From the NCBI RefSeq assembly GCF_020085105.1, contig NC_058052.1, positions 20,455,733 through 20,519,732 on the forward strand: a stretch of DNA of 64,000 nt. The letters are read 5' to 3'. This stretch comes from Siniperca chuatsi. Lineage: Eukaryota; Chordata; Actinopteri; Centrarchiformes; Sinipercidae. Shown one piece after another: positions 1 through 11,654 of this stretch (positions within the stretch are counted from its first letter, which is position 1; each line of letters starts with the position of its first letter). The notes under the pieces were generated by a model that was not told the DNA's origin, did not search any database, and worked only from the letters and a program-made list of their open reading frames with translations. The translations under genes and the position numbers were made by a program.

Positions 1-165
1 CTTCATGTCTGACCTCTTAAAGCAATTACTGCAGTTTCAAGAAAAATGTGTTCTGCAAGGTCGAGTGCTACCGTTTGAGGATAAGTGCATTAGCCCAGGA
101 TGGCTTGACTGAGTATGGGGAGGCCATGATTAAAGTCATTTGTTTTTTGACAAAAACAGAGATGT
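1..165. other. Unannotated unique-looking DNA
   Basis: Nothing recognisable was seen here before the first MITE. Confidence 0.4.
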
Positions 166-167
166 TT

Positions 168-354
168 TTAAAGGAATAGGACAGAGCCAGGCTAGCTGTT
201 TCCCCCCTGCTTCCAGTCTTCATGCTAAGCTAAGTTAATCTCCTCCTGGGTAGCTTATTTACCGTACAGACCTGAGATTGATATCTCTTCTCATCTAACT
301 CTCAGCAAGAAAGCAAAGAAGCGTATTTCCCAAAATGTCAAACTATTGCTTTAA
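168..354. mobile_element. TTAA-flanked MITE, internally deleted copy
   Basis: The element body (172-350) lies between TTAA at 168-171 and TTAA at 351-354. Its ends are inverted (AGGAATAG at the left, CTATTGCT at the right). The interior holds the 'cagagccaggctagctg' and 'atgctaagctaag' block seen again at 20.06-20.71 kb and near 39.9 kb. Relative to the 20-kb copy most of the left arm is missing, so this is a deletion derivative. TTAA targets are typical of piggyBac-type transposases, but no transposase is present. Confidence 0.7.
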
Positions 355-374
355 AGTAACTATATCAACAAGTC

Positions 375-795
375 TTCTGATGACAAAATACACTTCTATT
401 ATGTCCACGGCACACAGAAGCGTTTTCTGATCTGACGCCCCTATTGTCAGGACAACTTCATTTGTAACTAATGAAAAATAAATCTTCTATGATGTGACAA
501 TATGGTTAAGGTTTTGTTAGGTTTAGGCACAAAAACGACATGGTTAGTTTTAGACAAAGATCATGCTTGGGTTAAGATGACTTTTTCATTGTGGTCAAGA
601 GACCTTTGTCGTCATGATTACAGTAATAAACACATGCTTAAGGTTTGGGAAGGATTGTGGTCATGCTTTAAAAAACAATAATTCATCATAATTACTACGG
701 CTGCTAGAGGGCTTTGTCACTTGAGCTTAAACACATGTTGTTTTTGGGGACACGATGCTGTCGTTCTTCTTGGGAGGACAGTCTCAACTATACTG
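375..795 (+). repeat. Dispersed repeat family A, copy 1
   Basis: This block contains 'aggtttaggcacaaaaacga' followed by 'aaagatcatgcttgggtta' and 'gtcgtcatgattacagtaat'. The same ordered phrases recur at 48.58-49.64 kb and 58.81-58.99 kb, and in inverse orientation at 23.83-24.03 and 25.53-25.93 kb. No open reading frame or transposase is apparent, so the class is unknown. Confidence 0.7.
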
Positions 796-1149
796 TATGT
801 TCCTGGTGATTAATTAAACATAAGGTTACATTGTTTCTAATTTCAGCTTTTATGTGGTCAAATAGTGAGATCAATATGTTGGAAAGTGAGGAACCAGAAA
901 ACACTTAAAGCTCAATTAGACGATATTAAATTTTATTAAATGTATATTTTGTATGCCTGAAAGGTAGCTCTATAAAGTTGCTTGCTTGCTCCTATGCAGA
1001 GGGTGGACCCAGAGCCATGGCACAGAAACATGTTAGATGAATCAAAAAAGTCTACAGAAATGTCTCAAACTGCTCCTGCAGCATAATCCACTTCTCTGAA
1101 GTTATTGGGAAAATAAATTTATGAAGGAGGTCAAGACTGGCCATATTCT
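796..1149. other. Unannotated A/T-rich DNA
   Basis: No gene, array or recognisable repeat end was seen. Confidence 0.4.
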
Positions 1150-1670
1150 ATATTCCAGTTATTGTCAACAAACTCCATGAAAAGACCAACCCAACAAAAC
1201 GGTAGTTACGACTTCACCAGCCTGTCTGTGGCACTTAGAAACACGCCTATTTGTACCTACTGAAAACATACATCTTTAATTATTAGTCACAGATATATAG
1301 TTTTAAAGGCTTAATAATTTCTTAACATAGCCGAGCACTGTTGAATTTAGCAAACATTACTCAAATAGGATCAAATAGTGCATTTGTTGGGGACTATTTT
1401 CAGCTGCAGATTTGGTGCACTAGTGAGTATTTAAGACAGCAGAATGGTGTATGTGGCATTGACTCAAAATAAACTACAGTTCCTGTGGTCATTGTATTGA
1501 AGAAACGTGTCATGGTGTATTTCACTTATGTGTTTTAATAGTTTTGGGACAACAATGGAGTTCTGTGGCACAGAGAAATAAGCTTTGTCTACACAGACAA
1601 TACTTATTAGTAAGATCAAGTCATTGATGTTTTGGTCTTTTCATGGGATTTGTTAACAATAAGAAAAATA
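1150..1670. mobile_element. Foldback MITE family B, copy 1
   Basis: The left arm near 1160-1185 (tcaacaaactccatgaaaag) is the inverted complement of the right arm near 1630-1655 (cttttcatgggatttgttaa). The middle phrase 'catttgttggggactatttt' (about 1381-1400) recurs in inverse orientation at 55.66 kb. Paired arms, short size and no coding capacity indicate a non-autonomous DNA element. Exact ends were not fixed. Confidence 0.6.
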
Positions 1671-2372
1671 CAAATTATCATTAGATTTATCCTTTAAGCA
1701 CAGCTGATCACCTAATGCACATACCACTGCTGTCATGAGTTTAATAGCTTCTTTTTCATCATTAAAAAAATCTTCATATAGTATTTTATCTACTGTATTA
1801 GCATGCTAGCAAAACACAGAAAAGTAAAGAACCCTAAACGCCCCAGTGGTGGGTCAGTAAGTACAAACTCATGCACTGCAGCCAAACAATGTTCAAACCC
1901 ACAAAACTGTGTTTTAAATTCTAGCGGAGATCCCAAAGTTTTAAATTATACCAGGGTGAATTTTGTGTATAGATGAGGCACAAGCCATCTACTATGTTTC
2001 CATTTCATGGAATGGTGCAGCAACGAAAACCATGGCATCTTAAATATTTCCCTCAGTGTAAACATCATAGAGCTTCAAAGAAGAGCTGAAACAAACTGAT
2101 ACAGATGATACTGTCAGACAATGTGGAATAAGAGGCAAAATAAAAGAGACTGGATGTTAAATATACTGTAGATGATAACTCACTTCTGTTTAAAGTCACA
2201 CAAGGCCAAAGGAAGAATGTAGCGGTCAACTCTGTCCTAGGCTTCAAAATTAGGCAGAAAGTAATATGGCCTGATATTATTGCCAAACCATAAAATCTAC
2301 CCAGACCTTTCCAAGATTTCAAAATAATGTTTTCCCTGGAATCTCAAAGCAATCTCCACAGTTATAATTTTC

Positions 2373-2374
<2 letters not shown>
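1671..2374. other. Unannotated DNA
   Basis: A short open frame on the minus strand shows no domain-like composition. No repeat family was recognised. Confidence 0.35.

Positions 2375-2444
<70 letters not shown>
2375..2444 (+). repeat. (TG)n microsatellite, about 70 bp
   Basis: Uninterrupted TG dinucleotides. A shorter interrupted TG array follows at about 2511-2534. The Thr-His open frame read across it on the minus strand is an artefact of the repeat. Confidence 0.98.
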
Positions 2445-2447
<3 letters not shown>

Positions 2448-2743
2448 TCAATGTGGCTGCCCAGATCCAAACAATGTATCCCTAACAGGAAGAACACACC
2501 CATTCCAGACTGTGTGTGTGTGTGTCTGTGTGTGACAAAGTGCTGATATAAACCAGCTGTCAGTACATCCACATCCCCTCACTTCACGTTTTGGTAAGAA
2601 AATATTTAAAGGATGAGAAACACACAGGGGAGTGACATCAGAGCATTTTACTCCAATAACAAGAATCTCCTGTATGAAAGTTGACCTGAACTGTCCTGGG
2701 CTGGGTTTATTTACATGACCCTTGCATTTTATTTTCATATAAA

Positions 2744-3260
2744 AAGTGATGGAAGAAGTATTCAGATCCTTCACTTAAGTAGCAGTGTGAAAATACTGCA
2801 TTCAAAATCTTACTTAAGTGTTATCAGCAAAATTGGTGCTAATTTTAACTACTTTATCTACTGTTTGGTAGTTTAATCTACAGCAGTCCATCATATTCTA
2901 TAAGCTCACCATATGTTTGTAGCATCGCTGTCCTGTGAGAACCACATATCTCTAAAAAGTCCACTTTTCATGAGCTCAGAAAAACAATGGTAGAAATAGT
3001 TTAGTTTATCAGAAAAATTCACATTCAAAATCACCAAATTTGGAGATACATGGTTTTCACTAGACAGGAAGGCTATGAAAAATAATAACCTGAAAAGTAA
3101 CTAAAGCTGTCAGACAAATGCAGTGGAGTAGAAAGTACAATATTTGCCTCTGAGATGTAGTGGAGTAGAAGTATAAAGTTGCATAAAATGGAAATACTCA
3201 AGTAAAGTACAAGTACCTAAAATTTAAGTAGTAAATGTACTTAGTTACATTCCACCACTG
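2744..3260 (-). mobile_element. hAT-like MITE (CAGTGGTGG family), full-length copy
   Basis: The element runs from a degraded 'aagtgatggaagaagta' to '...ttccaccactg', the two inverted ends of the family. It is flanked by an exact 8-bp duplication CATATAAA (2736-2743 and 3261-3268), the target size of hAT transposases. Related copies lie at 5.6, 13.2, 36.5 and 52.7 kb. No transposase is encoded. It is inverted relative to the copy at 13.2 kb. Confidence 0.85.
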
Positions 3261-3268
3261 CATATAAA

Positions 3269-4488
3269 CATTGCACTCAGTCATTAATTTAATCGGTAGT
3301 TGGACTTCTGCCACAAATATAACAAATTGTATTACTGTATGTGTTGATGTACGACAACCCACAGTGAAATGGAACAAGTTCATACCCCTCCCTGGGGTTA
3401 GTCAAAAGTTCTTGTTGTAAATCATTAACTGGAGCAAAAGACATGGTGACGACAGATGTGTTACCAAAAGATAAAATTACAACATAAAGTCACTCCTGGA
3501 ATGTAATGTACTTTATTAGAGTTTGTAATTAATTCCTTTCCAGCGCTGGCATTGAACATCTCGTACAGGATATTGTATCAGTTACAGTTCAAGTGTATCC
3601 AAGAGTGACAAAGGGTCAAACATCAACACAAAGACAAGAAAATAAAAACATTTCCACACAGAGAGCCTGATTAACAAGTTGAAATCCAGTCAGGCATCAG
3701 AGAGCTTCACATCACAACAGTCTGAACTAATGATGACAGATTCTGCCTGTCCATGCCAGTGTCCCTTAAAGAGCTGGAGGTTTTGGCTGATATAAAACCA
3801 GGCCTTTTATAATCTTGCCAGGTACAAATGTCAAATCTCTTAGAAACTGCCAACAGAATGCTAAATCTGTGGCGTACTCTTTTAAGCTTAAATCACACTT
3901 TCTGTGTTGCTGTGTTTAATGTAGAGTAATGAACATGGGAAGGATAACACAGAGATGAAGAAAGACAGCAAAAACTTAAATGAGAAAATAGTAAAGACTA
4001 ATGGACAGATACTCAAATGAATAATGGTGTTGTTTTATTATGCCAGCCACAGCTGCAAATACAAACTTCATGTGCGTCTGTGTTGAGAAATCCTAAAATG
4101 AGAAGACATTAGTGCGGACACATTTTGTAAAATACTCTTTCTTTGGTTTTCGCAGCTGCAGCCCTGTTTTGTGCAGCTGCTTTATATCGATCACACTCCT
4201 CATTAGCTGGTGACTGGCAGAGGCCTGAGAGATACTTTATACATTTCCCTCACCTCCACTTTCAACACCAACTATGAAATCACAAACCACACAGATTTTA
4301 CTCAGATTCTTTGCCAATTGTTCTGTGAATTGAATCCCTGATGTGGAAGCATTTACTTCAGTGGCTGCTGTCAGATTAAAGCCCTCAAATATAACAACAG
4401 AAAGTCTAATTTTTCACAGACAGACTGATTGACAGCCAGGCTTCTGACTGGCTCTTTACTTCCTTCCATAAATCATTGCTTCCTTACC
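3269..4488. other. Unannotated DNA
   Basis: No gene, RNA or defined repeat was recognised in this 1.2-kb stretch. Confidence 0.35.
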
Positions 4489-4680
4489 CCCTTCCTTCCT
4501 TCCTTACCTACCCCCTTACTTCCTCCCCTTCTTCTTTACTTCCTTATCTGCTTATTTCCTTCCTTACCTCTTTACTTCCTTCCTTATTCCCTTACTTCCT
4601 TACCTCCTTTCATCCTTACATCCTTACTTACTATCCTTACCTCCCTACTTCCTTCATTCCTTACCTCCTTATTTCCATAC
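4489..4680 (+). repeat. Imperfect CCTTACTTCCTT minisatellite
   Basis: Variant CCTTACTTCCTT-like units give an almost pure pyrimidine plus strand. An (AC)n tract follows at 4688-4723. A second, shorter array of the same unit lies at about 5300-5465. The Leu/Pro/Ser-rich open frames across these arrays are composition artefacts. Confidence 0.9.
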
Positions 4681-4684
4681 ATAC

Positions 4685-4687
<3 letters not shown>

Positions 4688-4723
<36 letters not shown>
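4688..4723 (+). repeat. (CA)n microsatellite
   Basis: Perfect CA dinucleotides directly after the CCTTACTT array. Confidence 0.97.
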
Positions 4724-4725
<2 letters not shown>

Positions 4726-5299
4726 ATCTTTACCCTAAATTTCTTTTTACTTTCTGTCACAATATTATATCAGAGGACCCCAAAACTTTTGGATGCAAAG
4801 TGGCAAAACAAATCCCAGTGAAAATCAGTTTTAGGGTGCTTTCACACCTGTAGTTCAGTTCATTTGGTCCATTCAATTGATATTGATTGAAAAATCAGTA
4901 AAACCCAAAAAAGATTGCACATGTGAAACATGGTAAGGTAAAAAATGTCATGAGGCAGAGAGGTAGAAAGAGAAAGGAAAGCACGGACACAAAGAGTAAC
5001 ATTTGGAGACAGCCGGCTTAGGTGAGGCGGCAGCATGATGTGACCTCATTGTCGCTGGATGCCTCTCCCATGTGTCCACCCTGCTTTATTGCCTTTTCAG
5101 CCTTCCAACTGTCACAATAAATAATCTCAGTTAAAACCTCTCTATTTAGAAAACAACATTATTAAACAGTTGGCAACACAGACAGAAACAGTGCATTCAA
5201 CCACCTCTGGTGCTGCACCTCCTCAAGAAGCTTCACTTTATAGTTGGCACACAACCACGAACACACACACAAAGGACACGAGATTCCCAACAACTGCTT
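4724..5299. other. Unannotated DNA between the two pyrimidine arrays
   Basis: Nothing recognisable was seen, apart from 'gtgctttcacacctgtagttc' near 4838, which resembles the end of a common fish repeat but was not paired with another end. Confidence 0.3.
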
Positions 5300-5465
5300 C
5301 CTTCCTTCCCACTTCCAACCTTCCATACATATAAACTTCCTTCCATCGTTAATTCATTATCTCCTACTTACCTCCTTACCTCCATCCTTCCTTCCTTACT
5401 TATTTACTACTTTCCCTCCTTACTTCCTTATCACCCTACTTAACTTCCTTACCTACTTACTTCAG
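5300..5465 (+). repeat. CCTTACTT minisatellite, second array
   Basis: Pyrimidine-rich units as at 4489-4680, about 600 bp downstream of that array, probably sharing its origin. Confidence 0.85.
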
Positions 5466-5599
5466 TTGCTGGGGAAACCTCAGGAATGTCAGTGGGGTCA
5501 TATTTATGGATTTGCTTGGAAATTTTAAAGCTATTTCCTCGACAGATTCAGCAAAATATGTGTTAAAAACATTTGACAAGCGCCTGCGATCTCTGATTA

Positions 5600-5808
5600 A
5601 GGCTCCATTTATATACTAATATAACACCATGAAAGGGGCTATTCAGCATAATATGCACTTTCACTTTAGATACTTCTGTATCTGGTCTGTTTTGCTGCAA
5701 TACATTTGTACTTGAAATGCAGGACTTTTACTTGTACAGGGTATTTTGACATTTTTGCATTACTACTTTTACTTAGGTAAAGGGTCAGAGTACTTCTTCC
5801 ACCACTGG
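5600..5808 (+). mobile_element. hAT-like MITE, right half only
   Basis: The block 'gcaggacttttacttgtaca' through 'gtacttcttccaccactg' matches the right half of the 13.2-kb copy. The left half is absent, so it is a truncated copy. It ends a little over 200 bp upstream of the EPCIP coding sequence. Confidence 0.7.
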
Positions 5809-5957
5809 TTGCCTTTGCACACAGGCCAAACTTAATATGGGATGAAAGTTAGTTGGTATCTCTGAGTTTAGGGGGTTGATCATAAAGGTAGTGGGTGTGT
5901 GTTTTTCTTATCTTTACTTTTTTTTCTGATATTGAATGTGTGTGTTGTCTTTTTTAT

Positions 5958-5959
5958 AG
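5958..5959 (+). other. Splice acceptor of the EPCIP coding exon
   Basis: A pyrimidine-rich stretch ends in 'cttttttatag' at 5959, 65 bp before the start codon. The coding exon of the EPCIP homologue probably begins at 5960, with one or more untranslated exons upstream. Human C21orf62 likewise has non-coding 5' exons and one coding exon (established knowledge). The upstream exon itself was not identified. Confidence 0.6.
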
Positions 5960-6024
5960 GCTCACACACACATCCACGCATGAACACCAATCAGCATGCT
6001 ACCTGAGACTCTCCTCCAGCAGTG

Positions 6025-6831
6025 ATGCCTGCCCTCAGCCCACCTGCCCCGCTCCTCTGTGTGCTGCTGTGTGTGTCGATGGCTCTGCAGCGCTCTGACA
6101 TGCGCCTGGCTTATGTGACCCACAACAGCTTTTTCTACTACTCCTGCAGCCAAGACCCGCAACCCTGCAGCGTCTCATCACTTGCAGACTGCAGATGCAA
6201 GGACATCCAGCTTTCCACGCTGCACCGCCCCCAGTCGCACTCGTCTCCTGTTTTCCGGATGAGACGTTTAACTGTTTGGTTCACGTCGCCGTTAAACACG
6301 GCACGTCTGCTCAACAATTCGGAGGTGAGGCACCTCACCCTGATCCACTGTGGCCCTGGAGGATCCAGAGGGACAACTTTTTCTGCCCTGGAGAGACATT
6401 TTGCTGTGCAGCACCTGGAGAGGCTGACAGTGGTGAACCTGTCACAGAGGCCGGGTCCAGATGCAAACAGAGCCAAGAACACAGACTCAGACACTGACCC
6501 AGACAGAGATAATGGTGCTCACCTTGACACAAATACATACAACAGGGATAAAGACACAAACCTGGACCTGATTTCGGACATGAAGAGAGATTCCTTGGCT
6601 TTGTCCTCATCCCAGATCCAAGACATCTTCCTGGGCAGGGAGCTGGGAGCAGCATATCACGAACAGGCCAGACTGGGAATCATCCACAGCTCTGTGCTGG
6701 AGTGGGGAGCAGTGGTCAAAGCCTACACAGTCCAGACTCACATAGACAATGACGGCGTGCTGCCCTTCCCTGACCTCCACCTGCCAAAATTACCAGAGAC
6801 ATCTGTCATATATGTCAGCTTTGTGTACTGA
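6025..6831 (+). CDS. epcip: EPCIP / C21orf62 homologue (secreted exosomal polycystin-1-interacting protein-like)
   Basis: The product is 268 aa from the ATG at 6025. The codon just before it, GTG at 6022, is not used. An N-terminal signal peptide is visible (hydrophobic LLCVLLCVSMALQ, about residues 10-22). It is followed by a Cys-rich segment (C41, C48, C56, C58), then 'LTVWFTSPLNTARLLNNSEV' at 82-101, which aligns with 'LTIWFTDTSALGHLLNFTLV' of human C21orf62. The C-terminus VSFVY resembles human VTFIY. In mammals the protein is secreted, is found on extracellular vesicles and is linked to polycystin-1; its biochemical role is poorly known. An acidic Asp/Asn/Thr-rich insert at about 145-185 (TDSDTDPDRDN...) makes this homologue longer than the human protein of roughly 220 aa. 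The coding sequence is a single exon, as in human. The next recognised gene is olig3-like, 24 kb downstream on the same strand. The assignment rests on remembered motifs and was not searched. Confidence 0.82.
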   Translation: MPALSPPAPLLCVLLCVSMALQRSDMRLAYVTHNSFFYYSCSQDPQPCSVSSLADCRCKDIQLSTLHRPQSHSSPVFRMRRLTVWFTSPLNTARLLNNSEVRHLTLIHCGPGGSRGTTFSALERHFAVQHLERLTVVNLSQRPGPDANRAKNTDSDTDPDRDNGAHLDTNTYNRDKDTNLDLISDMKRDSLALSSSQIQDIFLGRELGAAYHEQARLGIIHSSVLEWGAVVKAYTVQTHIDNDGVLPFPDLHLPKLPETSVIYVSFVY

Positions 6832-7249
6832 CACCAAGTTACTTTTTGATGAGTATAGGAGGGAACAACAGGAGGAAGAAGATCCAGTGTACAGCACCTG
6901 CTTTTCTACGATAGAACACTCCTGGACGAATGAGGGACTACACCGTCTTATTCAGCACCTGTACACAATCACTTTCTTGTTCACCAGAGATCCTAAATTT
7001 TGGATCAAATTTAAGAATTTTGAGTCCTTTTTGTTGCAGGCCTACACATCTGATTTACATTTTTGACTTAAGAATAATCCCTTGATCCTAAAATGGGAGA
7101 TAAAGTGGTCATTAGTTTACAGATTATGTTGCATTTAAAGTTAGGCTCTTAAGTAAGTTTCTTCAAGCTGCATGTTGGAGGAAGATTAAACAAAGCTGCT
7201 CCTTGATACAGAACCAAGCAAAAGTTTGAGAAAATGTTTAACATTTGTA

Positions 7250-7255
7250 ATTAAA
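7250..7255 (+). terminator. Possible polyadenylation signal of epcip
   Basis: ATTAAA lies about 420 bp after the stop codon and is the nearest common variant signal. A canonical AATAAA at 8060-8065 is the alternative. Confidence 0.4.
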
Positions 7256-7259
7256 GTCA

Positions 7260-8094
7260 TTCAGTGTGTGTTATTTATAAAACTTTGTAAGAGTGAACAC
7301 TGACACAATGAAACTGATCAAAAACTGTTTACAAAAGATCCTGGTAAACATACTGCAGTAATTTTCTAAAAGTGGGGAAAATTGTCAAACTTTCTTGGAT
7401 AGAAACTGAGAAGGAAACTAAATGTGTCTGGGAGATTTTCCATTTGTTTTCAGTAAAAGCACATTTTGGCACACACACACGTAAAACAATATTTGATTTT
7501 CTTGTCCAATAGCTTTAATCATTTTCCCAAGTGTCCGAAACCTTTGCACAGATGTTCAGCATGTTAGAACAAAATAAGCAGCTAATGAGAGACCCTCGGA
7601 GGGGCCAGAATAACCTGCCAACCCATCCAGCTGAAGTGTCCTTTGTTTCTAAATCCTGTTTGTCCTAAGTTGTTGGTGTTAGCCCCAAAATGAAATGAAA
7701 GTGGGTGGCCGGGTGGCTCTGTTAACCTTGTTTTTCCTCTCTTCCACAAAGAGAGAAAATGTGAACTTCCACCATGAAGTGAATCCCACAAAAGCTGTGA
7801 TCCGGTTGCTGAATTCACACTGAAAGTACAGTGAGGCTGATTGTTTTTTCAGCTTTTCACACTGCCACAAAAGATCCAGTATCCCATGTATTTGAATAAT
7901 CTGAGACCTTTTCTAGTTATGTAGTTAAATGATGACTCAGGAATTTCATCATTTGGACTTTGGGTGCAGCATGAACTCCTCCCAGCTCTGCTTTTGCATT
8001 TCTACAGCTGACCCTGACCTATGACCTCTGGTCCCTGTGTAAAAGGTCACAAAGACTTCAATAAATTATATAGTTAATTTGTTATTCGTGGCTG
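7260..8094. other. Unannotated DNA downstream of epcip
   Basis: No further gene was recognised. If the AATAAA at 8060 is used, this stretch is 3' UTR. Confidence 0.35.
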
Positions 8095-8095
8095 A

Positions 8096-8312
8096 ACTTG
8101 GGGCAGTGGTGGGCGGGAGGTCGTCGGTTCAGTCCCTGGACTAGCAGGAAAAATCTGGGAGGGGAAAGTGAAATTGCCACCACTGAGGTGCCCTTGAGCA
8201 AGGCCCTTAACCCCCATAAATGTGTGTAACTGTGCGAATGTGATCAGGGCGTTCCTGCTAAAGAGAGGCTTCCTCTCAGTGAAACTTCCCTGAATAAATA
8301 AAGGTTAAATAC
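8096..8312 (+). mobile_element. tRNA-derived SINE
   Basis: A pol III B-box-like motif, GGTTCAGTCCC (8126-8136), sits near the 5' end. The body contains 'cccttgagcaaggcccttaa' and 'tcctgctaaagagaggcttc', and the tail is 'aataaataaaggttaaat'. This order (tRNA-like head, body, A/T-rich tail) is that of teleost SINEs. The head has drifted, so it is probably inactive. Confidence 0.65.
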
Positions 8313-8329
8313 TAATAATTAAAAAAATA

Positions 8330-9200
8330 CAATAAACAAGTGGTACTAGTGGCATTCCAAAGAAATGCGTGATGCATGTTTGCTTCCATGATTAAACCAC
8401 AAGATGGCAGCAGATACATTTGAAGCAAACTGAAGTGTTGAGGAAGGACTGAGCTGATTGACAGCTTGAAGAAAAATGGTTGTTGTTTTTTCTTCTTTGT
8501 ATTTAAGTTTTCTACAACTCTAATCCAGTAAACATAAAATTTAACAAATGTGTCATGACACATCTCAGCACTTTAAAAGCTTGTGAGGAATATTATGTTT
8601 TAGGATAGAGGTAGGCCTATACTGTTAAGAGTTAATAAAGTATGACCTGATATTTATTTGTTAAAAACAAAAAAGACAAAGAAATTGACAGTGTCATCGC
8701 TTGCATTTGTTTACAAGGAAAACAATAAATAAATTATTTACTTATCACTCATGGCTTGTGAATTTTTTAAAATATTTTGTTTCTCTACTTGATTTGTCCA
8801 AATTAATCAAGAGTCAGTCACACAAAATCTGGATTACAAAAGCATTTTGGCAAAAATATCCTCTGGATAAATTCACCCTTTGAAGGTGTGGTCCAGTCAG
8901 TTGGATGAGTTAACGTGGCAATTTTAATTTTAATTTGATGTTTTTGCTCTTTTTGTTGTTGAATTGATGCCTGTTTTACATCTCCGGTCATTGTTAGGTA
9001 CAGCTGCATTTGTCAGGTTAAAGCCTCGTGTGTCTTTGGTTGCATTTGTCAGTTTCATAATGATCGCAGTCCTGTTTAAAGACGTTTTGTGTGTGTTGTG
9101 GGTGTGTGCTGACACCTGCTATAGAGAGCTGCTTATTTGCATGATAAACATGCAGCCCATCTTGTTAAGCGCCCTGTGAATGCAAACTGATGTCGCTCGT
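8330..9200. other. Unannotated DNA
   Basis: Several short overlapping open frames on both strands show no domain-like features. No defined repeat was seen. Confidence 0.35.
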
Positions 9201-9589
9201 TGATCCTGCACCTGAGAGGTCAGCACCCGAACACACACCGGGGGCAATTACCGAAGAAATCACCGGCGGTGCTGGTGAGGCAGCCGGGCCGCTCTCCTTA
9301 TGGAAATCAAGCCTAAAGGTCGGTATGAACCGTGACCTCCACTTGGGATAATCTGAAGACAAACTACCGCCAGTAAAAACAAATCAATTACATGTTCAGT
9401 CTGATACTCATGATGTATAGACCTCTCTGAATGCACACTGTAAATATTTATGTGAGTCTAAAAAGGCCGAGACTAAATCGGATTGATGTTAGGTGGGCGC
9501 TCCCTCCTCCGCACCCCTCCAAGTGAGTCTTTAACCACGCTGCCGCCGTCTCCTCACCGGCAGTTCAGCAGTAAAACATTTTTATAATC

Positions 9590-9900
9590 AGACGTTATTG
9601 TTCGCCGCCTCCTTGTGGGAGATGCGCCCATGTTCATTTTTTAAAAGGGCAAATCAGCCATAATTCAGTTTATAAACTGCAGCGCGCAGGGGAGAAATGC
9701 CTGGATGAATATTCATTAGAGCCCGCCCGAACTGCCACGCTCGGTGATTCATTGGGCATATGTAAATATCACTCACTTTAATTGCCCCTAAACTGACTCA
9801 ACATAATGTTGTCATTAGCAAATTATTACTTATTTGTGATACTAATGGTACGGTATGGCGCGCAGTGCTGAGGCTCCACATATATGATTGCAATTACAGC
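9590..9900. promoter_or_regulatory. Possible conserved non-coding regulatory block
   Basis: This complex unique sequence without an open frame contains an E-box CATATG (9757-9762) overlapping an octamer-like TATGTAAAT, plus AATTATTACTTATTTG-type homeodomain sites near 9820. It lies between epcip and olig3, where enhancers of a developmental gene are expected. Conservation cannot be shown from one genome. Confidence 0.3.
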
Positions 9901-9994
9901 TCTTTTTATTCACAGGACGGCTGCGGAATGTGATGGATCTGGTGTGTACGCGCGCGGCTAGGGTGCCAACATTTAATTTCACCAGCCATTAGAC

Positions 9995-9998
<4 letters not shown>

Positions 9999-10034
<36 letters not shown>
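9999..10034 (+). repeat. (AC)n microsatellite
   Basis: Perfect AC dinucleotides. Confidence 0.97.
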
Positions 10035-10036
<2 letters not shown>

Positions 10037-11236
10037 AATTCGGTTTTATGGACATTTGAATGTATTGTTAATGTATCTGTATCATCTGGACTGACTTCAG
10101 AATTAACAGGAAATGATTTCTTCTCTCAAACTGCTTAAGGCTATATTTAGTTTCTTGTACAGTAATTCAATCATTATTAGTGTTTGAATTAAATTAATTT
10201 AAACTAAAAATAAAGTTAGTTTGTAATAGAAATGTATTTGTATTTGCCACAAAACATCATGCTGGATAAAAACTAAATGCATGTTTTGTGTAATACTAAG
10301 AAAAATAAACTAGTGGTTTTAAAGATGGGATGTGGGCAAAAAGATAGACAATCAAAATGTTTTTTCTTCTTAACAAAACATACATACAATTACAGATTTT
10401 GAACTATAATTTCATAATTATTCAGAAACTGATGTTTAATTGAAGTCCTTTAAAAGTGCAGTTCAATTAAATGTAACTGGAATCTGCATAAAAAAACATT
10501 TGTGAATTAAATTACTTTACTTCAAAAACATTGACATAGTGCCCAGAGAATTATTTGATAGTTTGATATTTGCAGTTCAATGTTTATCTTGAATGTTTCA
10601 TCAAACATTAGGGTGTATTTGGACGGAATAAAAAGCACAAGAAAAAGGATGATTTATTTCCCCATCTTGCAAGCAGTGTGCTCATTCATAATATAGTCTG
10701 GATAAAGACCAATAAATAAAATGCATAGTGGGCCAGTTGTGAACAGGTTAACAAAGAAAAGTTTACAAAAATCCATGGAGAAATCCTAAATACGCTGCTG
10801 TCCTAAAATGTATTTGAATAGTTTGTCTTGAGGGAGATTTGAGGAAAAAGTGACTCATTTTATGTTAATTTAAAGAAACACTGTGAGGGATTCCTAGTAC
10901 TTTTTGTGGCTATACAGTTGTGAGATTTATTCATTTGAACACAAAGAAAGTTTAGCTTCAGAAAACAAAGCTCAGCATCAGATTTCCGACATTTACCTAA
11001 ATCCTCTGACTCCAAACTCTTCCACGACTCAGCCAGAGGCTGTCGCAGTTTATTAACTATTATTTTCTAAAAAAAACAACAAAAAAAACCCATCCCTGCT
11101 TGTCACAGTCTGCACAACATGACACGGCTTGGAGTTGTTTTATAGAGGCAGCAGCAGTTTGAAACAACAACCATGACCAAACAGGCCCACAAAACAGAGG
11201 GAGAGAGGGAGAAGGACAGGCAGAGACAAATAATGA
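10035..11236. other. Unannotated A/T-rich DNA
   Basis: No gene or clear repeat was seen. A short (TG)n tract follows at 11237-11260. Confidence 0.35.
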
Positions 11237-11453
11237 TGTGTGTGTGTGTGTGTGTGTGTGCGTGTGCATCTGTGAGAGAGTGTGAGGGAGCTAATAAAGT
11301 AATGTGATGGATGATCTCCTTTCTCCCAGAGGGACCAGCACCATGTAAATTGGCCCACACAATGCATTATGGATAAGGCAGTTGAGATTATAGCTTGTTA
11401 ATGTGTCCCTCCCTCGTCCCCTCCCTCTCCTCTCTCCCCTCTCTCTTCTTGCA

Positions 11454-11464
<11 letters not shown>

Positions 11465-11499
<35 letters not shown>
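11465..11499 (+). repeat. (CT)n microsatellite in a possible polypyrimidine tract
   Basis: Pure CT dinucleotides lie 20 bp upstream of the strong acceptor-like 'tttggctcag' at 11520. They could serve as its polypyrimidine tract. Confidence 0.9.
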
Positions 11500-11503
<4 letters not shown>

Positions 11504-11520
11504 CCTCTGCTTTGGCTCAG

Positions 11521-11623
11521 GCACTGACATGGTCACCTCATTGTCGGGGCGCGTGGGTCTTTTAGGTGCAGATGGAGAGGGAGAGGAGCTGTACTGCAGC
11601 GATCTGCCAGCCTTAGTGGAGTA

Positions 11624-11654
<31 letters not shown>

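Noticed and set aside
2297..2774. Minus-strand open frames rich in Thr-His across the TG array
   Set aside because: They are open only because dinucleotide repeats lack stops; there is no gene-like sequence outside the array.
4429..4853. Leu/Pro/Ser-rich open frames of 125-130 codons
   Set aside because: They are produced by the CCTTACTT minisatellite and the CA array in two frames at once.
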